Part shown: piece by piece, positions 26,226-34,462 of the stretch
Layout of the letters: each line of letters starts with the position of its first letter
Position numbering within the stretch: the first letter of the stretch is position 1
Origin: an uncultured Lachnospiraceae bacterium
GTDB taxonomy: Bacteria > Bacillota > Clostridia > Lachnospirales > Lachnospiraceae
Length of the DNA: 52,008 nucleotides
Direction of reading: 5' to 3'
Assembly: GCA_945919795.1 (NCBI GenBank)
Contig: CAMEJJ010000023.1
Location: 1 to 52,008, forward strand
Translations under genes and position numbers: made by a program
Notes under the pieces: generated by a model
Seen by the model: only the letters and a program-made list of their open reading frames with translations
Databases searched by the model: none
What the model was told of the DNA's origin: nothing

Positions 26226-26992
26226 TGAAATTTTGTCCGAATTGTCAGGTCAAAGTCGGCGGAACCTTTGATTACTGTCCTTTATGTCAGAATGAGCTAA
26301 TCTATAAATTTGATACAGACACAAACGAAAATCAAGAAGCCCTCGGTAATGAATCCGATTTGCAAGCTGACAGAGAGCATCTTAACGAATGCGATTCTGC
26401 AATTGCCTTGTCTTCTATCTTACAAGACCCATATTTCCCGGACTGCAGTAAATTAAAGACCCAGTCATTCTGGTACAAGCTACAGCTTTTTATCATGTGT
26501 GCTGCAACCTTTATCTGCTTTGCGGTTGATTTTCTAATCACATATGATCGGGATATTCATTGGAGTCTGATTGTATTATTGTGGGTTGTCGGTTTTCAGA
26601 TTTTATTAAACAAACTGATTAAACGTCATTCCCTTCCTTCATATTTTGTATTTTATATTGCTGTTTACATTGGCGTACTATTGTTACCCACTGCTTACTA
26701 TCTGGGATTTTTTACTTTTTGTGTCAACTACATTCTTCCCTGTATCTGTATGACAGCTTTGGTTTTAAATTTTATCTTTTGCATGCTCGACAAGACCGGC
26801 AATGCCATGGTGTATATGTTGTGCAACGTTTTAATCGGTGTTTTACCCAGCATAATCATGATTGCCATTTACGGAATGGCTCCTTTATTTTGGATTATCT
26901 GCATGATTACGACTGTGGTTTCCATTTTTGCTCTGGTTATTTTCGTTGGTCCTAAGGTTCGCAATGAAATCATAAAACGATTGAATATCTGA
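26222..26992 (+). CDS. DUF6320-type zinc-ribbon membrane protein
   Basis: A 256-residue protein. The N-terminus has a zinc ribbon with CPNC and CPLC (Cys5, Cys8, Cys19, Cys22), followed by a polar region and six hydrophobic helices (about 87-245). The architecture fits DUF6320 membrane proteins of Clostridia as I recall them. The ATG overlaps the acyltransferase stop, so the two are translationally coupled and probably work together at the membrane. Confidence 0.75.
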   Translation: MMKFCPNCQVKVGGTFDYCPLCQNELIYKFDTDTNENQEALGNESDLQADREHLNECDSAIALSSILQDPYFPDCSKLKTQSFWYKLQLFIMCAATFICFAVDFLITYDRDIHWSLIVLLWVVGFQILLNKLIKRHSLPSYFVFYIAVYIGVLLLPTAYYLGFFTFCVNYILPCICMTALVLNFIFCMLDKTGNAMVYMLCNVLIGVLPSIIMIAIYGMAPLFWIICMITTVVSIFALVIFVGPKVRNEIIKRLNI

Positions 26993-27001
26993 AGCTTCTT
27001 A

Positions 27002-27248
27002 GTGGGATGGCAGTCGCCCTTGCAAAATTATATATCTTTGCCCGCGGAATTTGGCGAGGTTTCTTGGCATTTCTTAGCGGCATAAGCGAACAAAAATAAT
27101 GCCCGGTTTCAACTGTTCGAAGACGAAGTCTGAGTTTTGAAACCGGGCATTTAATATGTATTTTGTGAGCATGCCGCTTAGAAATGCCGGAAACCGAAGT
27201 ATGAAGCGGCAAAGATATATAATTTTGCAAGGGCGACTGCCATCCCAC
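27002..27248 (-). repeat. Giant palindromic element B (family I)
   Basis: A 247-bp hairpin with perfect 41-base outer arms (27002-27042 and 27208-27248). On the minus strand the inner order matches element A: ACTTCGGTTTC, TCTAAGCGGCATGCTCACAAAAT, GCCCGGTTTCAAAACTCAG, ACTTCGTCTTC, then the complementary half. Stem changes relative to A are paired, for example ATGACC/GGTCAT in A is ATGCCC/GGGCAT here. It fills the space between two convergent genes, 9 bases from one stop and 6 from the other. Confidence 0.88.
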
Positions 27249-27254
27249 AACGTA

Positions 27255-28625
27255 CTACTTCTCTTCCACAAGATTCGTAATCCAAATCCCTTTTTGAATT
27301 AAGACATATCCCACAAGCAGTTTTATAATATCCGCACTCTGTACGATTGCATAGATTGTCAGAATCGGGAGCGAAGTAAGATTACACAAAAGCCATGCAA
27401 TCGGCACCGTTACGACCCACGAGTATACGCTGTCAAATAGAAAAGTAACAAAAGTCTTTCCTCCGGAACGCAAGGTAAAATACAATGCATTCAGACAACC
27501 CTGCACCGGGAAAAACAATGCCGTAATTACAATGAAGCTTCCGCCTAACTTTCGAACCTCATCCGACGTATCATATAAAAGCGGAAAGACACCGGAAATG
27601 GAAATGAGCACGATTGTTAAAAGTACACACAATCCGCCGGTAAACCACATCAGGCTCATTGAGTTAGCCTTAGCTTCTTTGTACTTGCCTGCACCTAACA
27701 ACTGACCGGAAAGAATACCTACCGCATTTCCCATGGCAACAAACACCACATTTAACAGATTACACAGTGCGTTTGAGATATTCATGCCGGCTACAACACT
27801 CAGTCCCCGCAACGAATAGCATTGGGTCAGAGCAGCAATTCCGCCTGCCCATAAAAATTCATTAAAATAAATGGGAATACTCTTTTTGAGTATTTCTTTT
27901 ACCATAGAAACCGGAACTTTCAAGGTACGATAAACACCTTGTAAAAATGTATGCTTTCTTTTTTGCGCATGAGCCCAGACAATGATAATAACCATTTCCA
28001 CAACTCTTGCTGCAACCGTTGCAATAGCGGCACCACGCACTTCCAGTCTCGGAAAGCCAAATTTACCGTAAATCAGGATGTAGTTTAATACAATATCTAC
28101 GACTACCGAACAAACCCCTGCAATCATCGGTTTAAAGCTTTCACCCGTTTCACGTAAGCTACCCGCATATACCTGTGTAATGACAAACGGGAAAATATTA
28201 AAAATCATAATTTGCAGGTATTGTTTGGCATAGGTAACGGTAAGTGCACTGTCAATCCCAGCATCATTACCATGTAAATATAAGCCGATCAAAGCCGTAT
28301 CCAGTGTGGCAAAAACCAAAGTCCCCACAAGCATACAAAAAGCACCAATCCAGAGCTTGATACGAAAAACATTCCTCACACCTTCCTGATTACCCTGTCC
28401 GTAATACTGTGCTCCATAAATGCCGGGACCGGATAACCCCCCGAATACCGAAAGGTTAAAGACAAAAATCAACTGTACCACAATGGATACAGCCGTCATA
28501 CTCTCGGTTCCCAGACTTCCTACCATCACATTATCGACCAGTCCGACCGCATTCGTTATTCCATTTTGAATCATCATCGGCACTGCCAAAAACAGAGCCT
28601 TTTTATATACATCTCTCTTTTTCAT
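27255..28625 (-). CDS. MATE-family efflux transporter
   Basis: A 456-residue multidrug and toxin extrusion-type exporter with twelve predicted membrane helices in two repeats. The N-terminal FLAVPMMIQNGITNAVGLVDNVMVG segment and the matching second-half NVVFVAMGNAVGILSGQLLGAG are characteristic of NorM/DinF proteins, which are driven by Na+ or H+. Substrate unknown. It stands alone between palindrome B and the GH3 terminator. Confidence 0.9.
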   Translation of the reverse strand: MKKRDVYKKALFLAVPMMIQNGITNAVGLVDNVMVGSLGTESMTAVSIVVQLIFVFNLSVFGGLSGPGIYGAQYYGQGNQEGVRNVFRIKLWIGAFCMLVGTLVFATLDTALIGLYLHGNDAGIDSALTVTYAKQYLQIMIFNIFPFVITQVYAGSLRETGESFKPMIAGVCSVVVDIVLNYILIYGKFGFPRLEVRGAAIATVAARVVEMVIIIVWAHAQKRKHTFLQGVYRTLKVPVSMVKEILKKSIPIYFNEFLWAGGIAALTQCYSLRGLSVVAGMNISNALCNLLNVVFVAMGNAVGILSGQLLGAGKYKEAKANSMSLMWFTGGLCVLLTIVLISISGVFPLLYDTSDEVRKLGGSFIVITALFFPVQGCLNALYFTLRSGGKTFVTFLFDSVYSWVVTVPIAWLLCNLTSLPILTIYAIVQSADIIKLLVGYVLIQKGIWITNLVEEK

Positions 28626-28737
28626 AGTATTGCTATTCTAACATTGTCATCTTTTATATTCAAGCGTTTTATACCTACTGTATAAATATTCCTTTTTCTG
28701 TGGACGATCCTATCCGATGAAAGCATCCCCAAAAACA

Positions 28738-28791
28738 ACAGATGATTCCATAAAGGGAAGCTCCTGATTCTTCCATTATGAAACCATCTGT
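28738..28791 (-). terminator. Terminator of GH3 gene
   Basis: A long stem pairs 28738-28760 with 28770-28791 using a few G-T pairs, and the minus strand continues TTGTTTTTGGGG. It lies 77 bases after the GH3 stop codon. Confidence 0.7.
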
Positions 28792-28867
28792 CATTACACA
28801 CTTATTTCAAAAAATCTTATTAAGATTTCTTTGCTAATGATTATACTCTTATCATTCTTGTCTCAAA

Positions 28868-30976
28868 TTATATGGTTATTTGAATACATTCTTTTCCGGT
28901 AAGCTGTGCCGTCCTTTCATCCGGCTGTCCAAATCCAACATAAATGTCAGCTTTGTTTCCACTAAACTGTGACTGTCCATCTTCATCTACCACAGAAAAA
29001 GCTTTGTTTGGTATTGAAACGGATACTGTCTTTTTCTCACCTGCAGCCAGATTAATCCTTTTAAATGCAGCAAGCTTGGGATTGGGCACTTCATTTTTAT
29101 CATCCACACGGACATACACTTGTAAAACATCTTCCGTTGCAACATTCCCATTATTAATAACCTCAACCACAACGGATAATTCCGTATCCTTTGCCTGCGC
29201 ATATGTGATATCTTTATCAAGCTTGGCACTTAATACTTCTGTATCTGCATAATTTAAACCATAACCAAACGGATATAAGGGTTGTTTCTCCACAAAACGA
29301 TAGGTACGATTTTTCATAGAGTAATCTTCAAAGTCCGGCATTCCCTGCAGGTTACGATATAAAGTAATCGGTAATTTTCCGGAAGGAGAAACCTCACCAA
29401 ATAAAATGTCTGCAACAGCCTTACCGCCTCTTGCTCCGGGATACCAAACCTGCAATACTGCGGATGCCTTTGCATCTGCCAGATTTAAATCCATAGCGCT
29501 TCCCGCCATCATGCAGACAATGAAAGGCACATCCATTCCCGCAATAATTTCCAATAATCTTTGTTGCGAAGGAGGTAGCATCAAATCTTTCTTATCGCCG
29601 GAAGCATATGCGTTACCGGTATCACCTTCTTCTCCCTCAAGGCTTTCGTCCAGCCCCAGACACAAAATAACCAGATCCGAATGTTCGGCAACCGTCATGG
29701 CCTCTGAAATACGGTCATCTTCTCTTGCAAGATTTTCTTCGCGGTCCAGGAATAAATGGGATCCCTGCGAATAAAGTACTCTGACATCATCACCGACATA
29801 ATCCTGAATTCCTTCCAACACGGTAATATAACGGGAAGCAGTCCCGTGATAATTTCCAATCAAAGCAGCGCGGGAATTGGCATTCGGTCCAATCACACCG
29901 ATTGTTTTGAGTTTATCTTTCTTTAACGGAAGAATACCATCATTTTTCAGTAACACGATACTTTCCTGTGCAGCTTGCAGGGAAAGATTCAAATGCTCTT
30001 TGCATTCAACAACTTCATAGGGAATGGAATCAAATTCGGTCTCGTCAAACATTCCCAGCAAAAATCTGGTAGTAAACAAACGGATGGCTGATTTTTGCAA
30101 CAATTCTTTTGTAATTAGCCCCTCCTGATATGCATTTAAAATCTTCTGATAGGTACAGCCACAGTTTACGTCACAACCGCGCTCCAATGCCAACTTCACA
30201 CTTTCTTCCGGTCTGGAAGTCACCTTATGCTGCTCATGAAAGTCTCTGACAGCCCAGCAGTCGGAAACATAATGTCCCTCAAAGCCCCACTGGTCTCGCA
30301 ACACTTCATCCATCAGATAACTATGCGCACAACACGGCTCTCCGTTTGTCCGGTTATATGCGCCCATGACGGCTTCCACATGCCCTTCTTTTACACAGGC
30401 TTCAAATTGAGGAAGATAGGTTTCCCACATTTCTTTCATGGATGCTTTCGCGTCGAAATAATGGCGTTTTTCTTCCGGTCCGGAATGTACTGCAAAATGC
30501 TTTGCGCATGCCGCCGTACGTAAATATTCTCCCTCTCCCTGCAGACCTTTGATAAATGAAACACCCAGCTTTGCAATCAAAACCGGATCCTCACCATAAG
30601 TCTCGTGTCCGCGTCCCCAGCGGGGATCACGGAAGAGATTTACGTTGGGGGACCAGAGGGTTATACCTTTATAGATATCGCGATCTTCATGTTTTTCATT
30701 TTCATTATATTTGGCTCTTGCTTCAACAGAAATTGCCTCGGCAACCTGTTCCAACAGCTCTTCATCAAATGTCGCACCTAAACCGATAGCCTGAGGAAAA
30801 ACAGTCGCACTGCCGGCCCTTGCCACACCATGCAAGCCTTCATTCCACCAGTTATATTCGGGAATATCCAATCTCGGAATTGCTTCTGCATCAAACCGAA
30901 GCTGAGACGCCAGCTCTTCTACACTCATCTGTTCAACCAACTCGGTTGCTCTCCTAACGGCTTCCTGTCTATCCAT
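28868..30976 (-). CDS. GH3 beta-glucosidase/beta-xylosidase
   Basis: A 702-residue glycoside hydrolase family 3 enzyme, from ATG 30976 with GGAGG upstream; nine earlier in-frame codons lack a site. The N-terminal barrel has WWNEGLHGVAR (43-53), KHF (159-161) and the nucleophile in VSDCWAV (Asp239). The alpha/beta sandwich and C-terminal fibronectin-III-like domain follow. WNEGLHG and SDCxAV are shared with beta-xylosidases as well as some beta-glucosidases, so specificity for cellodextrin or xylo-oligosaccharide is open. No signal peptide: it acts on imported sugars. It is divergent from the AraC-type regulator. Confidence 0.9.
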   Translation of the reverse strand: MDRQEAVRRATELVEQMSVEELASQLRFDAEAIPRLDIPEYNWWNEGLHGVARAGSATVFPQAIGLGATFDEELLEQVAEAISVEARAKYNENEKHEDRDIYKGITLWSPNVNLFRDPRWGRGHETYGEDPVLIAKLGVSFIKGLQGEGEYLRTAACAKHFAVHSGPEEKRHYFDAKASMKEMWETYLPQFEACVKEGHVEAVMGAYNRTNGEPCCAHSYLMDEVLRDQWGFEGHYVSDCWAVRDFHEQHKVTSRPEESVKLALERGCDVNCGCTYQKILNAYQEGLITKELLQKSAIRLFTTRFLLGMFDETEFDSIPYEVVECKEHLNLSLQAAQESIVLLKNDGILPLKKDKLKTIGVIGPNANSRAALIGNYHGTASRYITVLEGIQDYVGDDVRVLYSQGSHLFLDREENLAREDDRISEAMTVAEHSDLVILCLGLDESLEGEEGDTGNAYASGDKKDLMLPPSQQRLLEIIAGMDVPFIVCMMAGSAMDLNLADAKASAVLQVWYPGARGGKAVADILFGEVSPSGKLPITLYRNLQGMPDFEDYSMKNRTYRFVEKQPLYPFGYGLNYADTEVLSAKLDKDITYAQAKDTELSVVVEVINNGNVATEDVLQVYVRVDDKNEVPNPKLAAFKRINLAAGEKKTVSVSIPNKAFSVVDEDGQSQFSGNKADIYVGFGQPDERTAQLTGKECIQITI

Positions 30977-31107
30977 AATTTCCTCCATAAAGTACTTTAG
31001 CAATAACTGTTTTTATTATATGTATTCCCATATCAATCTTCTATACAAATATTGCCTGCCAATATACATATTTTGCTATTTAATTTTAACCTCCAAAAAA
31101 TTAGAAA

Positions 31108-31146
31108 AGTAAAGCAATACTGGATAAAAAAGTAAAGCCGGATAAC
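31108..31146. promoter_or_regulatory. Direct repeats in GH3-araC divergent region
   Basis: AGTAAAGC followed within a few bases by GGATAA occurs twice (31108 and 31131), 23 bases apart. Paired direct repeats about two helical turns apart are the usual binding pattern of AraC-family proteins, and the flanking gene encodes one. The remaining gap (30977-31263) otherwise holds only A/T-rich promoter sequence. Confidence 0.35.
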
Positions 31147-31212
31147 TCATGTCTCTTCTCCTTTCAAAAAATCAATATAAACTTATTGTTTACATTTGTA
31201 ATGATACAGTAT

Positions 31213-31240
31213 TTCAATTAATAGCAAATTTGTGTATAAT
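31213..31240 (+). promoter_or_regulatory. Promoter of AraC-type regulator gene
   Basis: TTCAAT (31213-31218), a 16-base spacer and a perfect TATAAT (31235-31240), 24 bases before the ATG. Confidence 0.45.
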
Positions 31241-31263
31241 AATAGGTATATGGGGGTAGTTAC

Positions 31264-32202
31264 ATGTTATACAACATTGATTTGGATGAAAAAAAATATG
31301 AACAGCCGGTTCGTGAATTTATCGGAAGAAACATTGAAGATAATACCGAATTAGTTGACTTTGTACCGGAATCACATATCCGCATCTGGTATAATACCCA
31401 GATGGAAGGTTATCCTTCCCATCATCATTCTGCAGTTGAAGTACTGATTTGTATGAAGACGGATTATATTGTCATTGTCAACAATGAACGATATACACTA
31501 CATCCCGGAGATATTTTAATTATTCCTCCACATGCCATTCACAAACTAATTTGCCCTGCACCGGGTATGCGCTTTGTTTTTCTGATCAATTTAGAATCTT
31601 TTACCGGTTTTCAGGATTACAAAGCAATGCAACCTATGTTTTTAAATGCTAATTTGATTTCCCCCGATACATCAAAGCATTATGAATCAATCTTCAACAA
31701 TTTTGCCAAAATGATTGAAATTTATTTTAAGAATGATATTTTCTGGGAAACCGATATTTTTTCATTGTTCTTTAAAAATATATCTATTTGCGCAAAGGAT
31801 TATTTCAGACCGGAAAATGATCCGAGAGCATCTTTGCCACCGGATGTTCAGAAAAAACATTATGATAAATTTTCTAACCTGTTAATCTACATAGATGAAC
31901 ATTATGCCGATGATTTGAGCTTAGAAGATACTGCCGCTATTGTAGGATTTTCAAAATTTCATTTTTCCAGATTGTTTAAACAATATACCAATACTACTTT
32001 TTATGATTATCTTTGCAAAAAACGGATTACCCGCGCACAGGAAATGTTAGCTGAAAATATTCCTGTTACAACCATTGCCTATCAGACAGGTTTCAACACA
32101 CCCTCCGCATTCTGCAGATGCTTTAAAAAGTACACCGGCTATTCACCTTCCGAATTCCGAAGCAAAAGTGAACAGGCAAAAATTGATGCAGACTTTCATT
32201 GA
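31264..32202 (+). CDS. AraC-family transcriptional regulator
   Basis: A 312-residue regulator with an N-terminal cupin sugar-sensing domain (SHHHSAVEVLI around 57-67; HPGDILIIPPHAIH around 80-95) and a C-terminal double helix-turn-helix (about 210-305) with FSKFHFSRLFKQYTNTTF and IAYQTGFNTPSAFCRCFKKY. GGGGG lies before the ATG. Lying between GH3 and ABC system 2, it is the natural candidate to control one or both in response to a beta-glucan oligosaccharide. Its stop codon lies inside its own terminator hairpin. Confidence 0.92.
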   Translation: MLYNIDLDEKKYEQPVREFIGRNIEDNTELVDFVPESHIRIWYNTQMEGYPSHHHSAVEVLICMKTDYIVIVNNERYTLHPGDILIIPPHAIHKLICPAPGMRFVFLINLESFTGFQDYKAMQPMFLNANLISPDTSKHYESIFNNFAKMIEIYFKNDIFWETDIFSLFFKNISICAKDYFRPENDPRASLPPDVQKKHYDKFSNLLIYIDEHYADDLSLEDTAAIVGFSKFHFSRLFKQYTNTTFYDYLCKKRITRAQEMLAENIPVTTIAYQTGFNTPSAFCRCFKKYTGYSPSEFRSKSEQAKIDADFH

Positions 32203-32217
32203 AAGTCTGCATTTTTA
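32187..32217 (+). terminator. Terminator overlapping end of AraC gene
   Basis: TGCAGACTTTC and GAAAGTCTGCA form an 11-bp stem whose short loop holds the TGA stop codon; TTTTTAT follows. Confidence 0.85.
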
Positions 32218-32307
32218 TAATCATAGCACAAACTGCTATGCGAGTTTTATCAGAACGATAGAGAAATGCAATCGTGCAAACGCATTACTTTTCTTTGTCA
32301 CCAAAAC

Positions 32308-32340
32308 AAAAACAGGATACGTCTTGCATATCCTGTTTTT
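32308..32340. terminator. Bidirectional terminator between AraC gene and ABC operon 2
   Basis: AAAAACAGGATA and TATCCTGTTTTT form a 12-bp stem with T-runs on both strands; it ends ABC operon 2 on the minus strand. Confidence 0.85.
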
Positions 32341-32387
32341 ATATGAAATGAATTCTCAAATCGAAAACCAATATATCTTTGAAATGA

Positions 32388-33230
32388 TTAACCCTTTACA
32401 CCACCAAGTGCAACACCTGCGATAATGTATTTAGATAATATCAAATATACCACAACCAAAGGCAGAACAGTCATTGCCAATCCAAGATATACACATCCGT
32501 ATTCTGTTTTGTAAATATCTCCTCTTAACAAGCTGACCATGATCGGCATAGTATATTTTTTCTGATCTGTCAAGAGTACCAACGGAGTAAATAAGTTATT
32601 CCAGCTTGATACAAATGAGAAAATAGCCTGTGTAGCAATTGCGGGTTTCATGATTGGTAACACAATCCGATTGAAAATCATAAATTCCCTTGCACCGTCA
32701 ATACGGGCTGATTGAACGATCTCCATAGAGAGTGTCGGTTGCAAATATTGACGCATGAAAAATACCATAGTCGGTGAAGCAACAGCCGGTAAAATCAACA
32801 TCGAAAGATGATTTGTCATGCCGATCTTATATACCATCTGGTAGAAACCAATGGTTGTTACCTGTGCCGGAATCATCATAATGCACATGATGAAACTGAA
32901 GAATGGTTGACGAAGCTTCCAATCATATGCAACCAGCGCATACGCTGTCAGCGATGAAAAATATACTGCCAAAGCTGTTGATCCAATGGAAATAATTAAT
33001 GAGTTTCCAAAACCAACTGCCGGATTAAAACTCTTACCCAACAGAATTTTCAAGTTGTTGAGCATATATCCGGATGGCAAAAAGGCAATCGCATGCTGCT
33101 GGATTTCTGTCGTGGATCTGGTTGCGTTGATAAACATGATGTAAAATGGTGCAATACTGATAATTGCTAAAATAATACATACCACATAGATGAGAACTTT
33201 CAGATTTCTGTTTTCTTTATTTTTCAGCAT
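32388..33230 (-). CDS. Carbohydrate ABC transporter permease, MalG type (system 2)
   Basis: A 280-residue permease with six helices. I choose ATG 33230 because GGAGG lies nine bases upstream; the 15 codons above it lie inside the upstream permease gene. The EAA-type loop QSARIDGAREFMIFNRIVLPIMKPA and the terminal GVALGGVKG match the MalG type and closely resemble the system 1 permease. The start overlaps the MalF-type gene by 14 bases. Confidence 0.9.
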   Translation of the reverse strand: MLKNKENRNLKVLIYVVCIILAIISIAPFYIMFINATRSTTEIQQHAIAFLPSGYMLNNLKILLGKSFNPAVGFGNSLIISIGSTALAVYFSSLTAYALVAYDWKLRQPFFSFIMCIMMIPAQVTTIGFYQMVYKIGMTNHLSMLILPAVASPTMVFFMRQYLQPTLSMEIVQSARIDGAREFMIFNRIVLPIMKPAIATQAIFSFVSSWNNLFTPLVLLTDQKKYTMPIMVSLLRGDIYKTEYGCVYLGLAMTVLPLVVVYLILSKYIIAGVALGGVKG

Positions 33231-34317
33231 CTGTACCCACCTCCTCGACAACATCTTCCTCATTGATTTGTGCATCAGCTTGTTCTGTTACCACATTTAC
33301 AGCTTTTTCTGCCTCAGCAGCCTGTGCTTTCTCAATTAACTCAATTTCCTTTTGTCTGCGCTTGAAGCTCTTTTCCTGTTGTCTGATCTGTCTGCGAAGA
33401 GCAGCCTCATCTTTATCATCCAAAATCATAAATAAGATACCGGATAAGATAGCAATGATTACCAACATAATCATACTGGCTGCAGCAGCTCTGTTATAAA
33501 GATAACTTCCACTAAACGCCTGATTGTAAATAAATACGTTAGTCGTCAATGTCGCATTATCGGGACCACCTAACAAGAATAACTTCGGAATATCAAACAT
33601 ATTCAATCCACCGATTAAGCTTGTTACCAGTGTGAATAATAAGATTGTTTTAATATTTGGAAGTGTCACATACCAGAAGGTCTGTGTACGATTTGCACCA
33701 TCCACTTCTGCTGCTTCAAAAATCTCCGGACTGATACCCAGAACACCGGAAATCAAAGTTATCATCGTGTAACCATACCACATCCAGGTCTGAATAAAGA
33801 TGACAATTCCTCTTGCTATCGTTTTATTGATGAGTAGATTTACCGGTTTATCAACAATATGTAAAGAAACCAAAATATCATTGACCGGTCCCATCGGATA
33901 ACCGAATAATGCATTAAATAAAATTGCAATGGTAGCGGCTGTAATAATATTAGGCATGTAAAAAATAACTTTAAAAAATCCCTGTCCAACGATTTTACTT
34001 CTCTTATCGGTAAACCATGCTGTCAACAACAGAGCCAGTAAAATCTGCGGAATAAAGTTTAGCAGCCACATCACTACTGTATTGGATAACGCCTGTTTAA
34101 AGGACGGACTTGTCAAAACCACTTTAAAATTTCGGAACGGATCATCTGCCAAAAAATGGAAATTTGTCATTCCGAGACCTTTTAAATCCGTAAATCCGAT
34201 TATAACTGTATATAATATAGGATATAAAGTAAATAACAGGAATGCCACAGCAAAGGGAATACTAAAATAATATCCATATCTTGCATAGCTAAGCTTTTTG
34301 TTTTTCACTTTTCTCAC
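33217..34317 (-). CDS. Carbohydrate ABC transporter permease, MalF type (system 2), with charged tail
   Basis: A 366-residue permease. Six to seven helices occupy residues 15-305, with the EAA loop EAAEVDGANRTQTF. A C-terminal tail of about 60 residues rich in Glu, Lys, Gln and Ala (cytoplasmic, probably helical) is absent from the system 1 homologue. A heptad-like RRQKEIELIEKAQAAEAEKA stretch could bind a partner protein, an inference only. System 1 and system 2 permeases are clearly paralogous. Confidence 0.9.
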   Translation of the reverse strand: MRKVKNKKLSYARYGYYFSIPFAVAFLLFTLYPILYTVIIGFTDLKGLGMTNFHFLADDPFRNFKVVLTSPSFKQALSNTVVMWLLNFIPQILLALLLTAWFTDKRSKIVGQGFFKVIFYMPNIITAATIAILFNALFGYPMGPVNDILVSLHIVDKPVNLLINKTIARGIVIFIQTWMWYGYTMITLISGVLGISPEIFEAAEVDGANRTQTFWYVTLPNIKTILLFTLVTSLIGGLNMFDIPKLFLLGGPDNATLTTNVFIYNQAFSGSYLYNRAAAASMIMLVIIAILSGILFMILDDKDEAALRRQIRQQEKSFKRRQKEIELIEKAQAAEAEKAVNVVTEQADAQINEEDVVEEVGTDAEK

Positions 34318-34354
34318 CCTTCCTTCCTGTTTGTTTTAACATTTTGAAAAGAAA

Positions 34355-34386
34355 AGCAGGGCAGCCGAGAAGTGGTCAGCCCTGCT
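34355..34386 (-). terminator. Hairpin between binding protein and permease genes (system 2)
   Basis: AGCAGGGC and GCCCTGCT pair around a 16-base loop, and the minus strand continues TTTTCTTTTC. It stands in the same place as the hairpin in operon 1 and probably acts as a partial terminator that favours binding-protein mRNA. Confidence 0.6.
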
Positions 34387-34462
34387 TCTGCTTTTCTATG
34401 ACACTATGAATTTAATTAAATCACTTGTATCAAATACTATTGCTGATGATTATTGTTTATGA

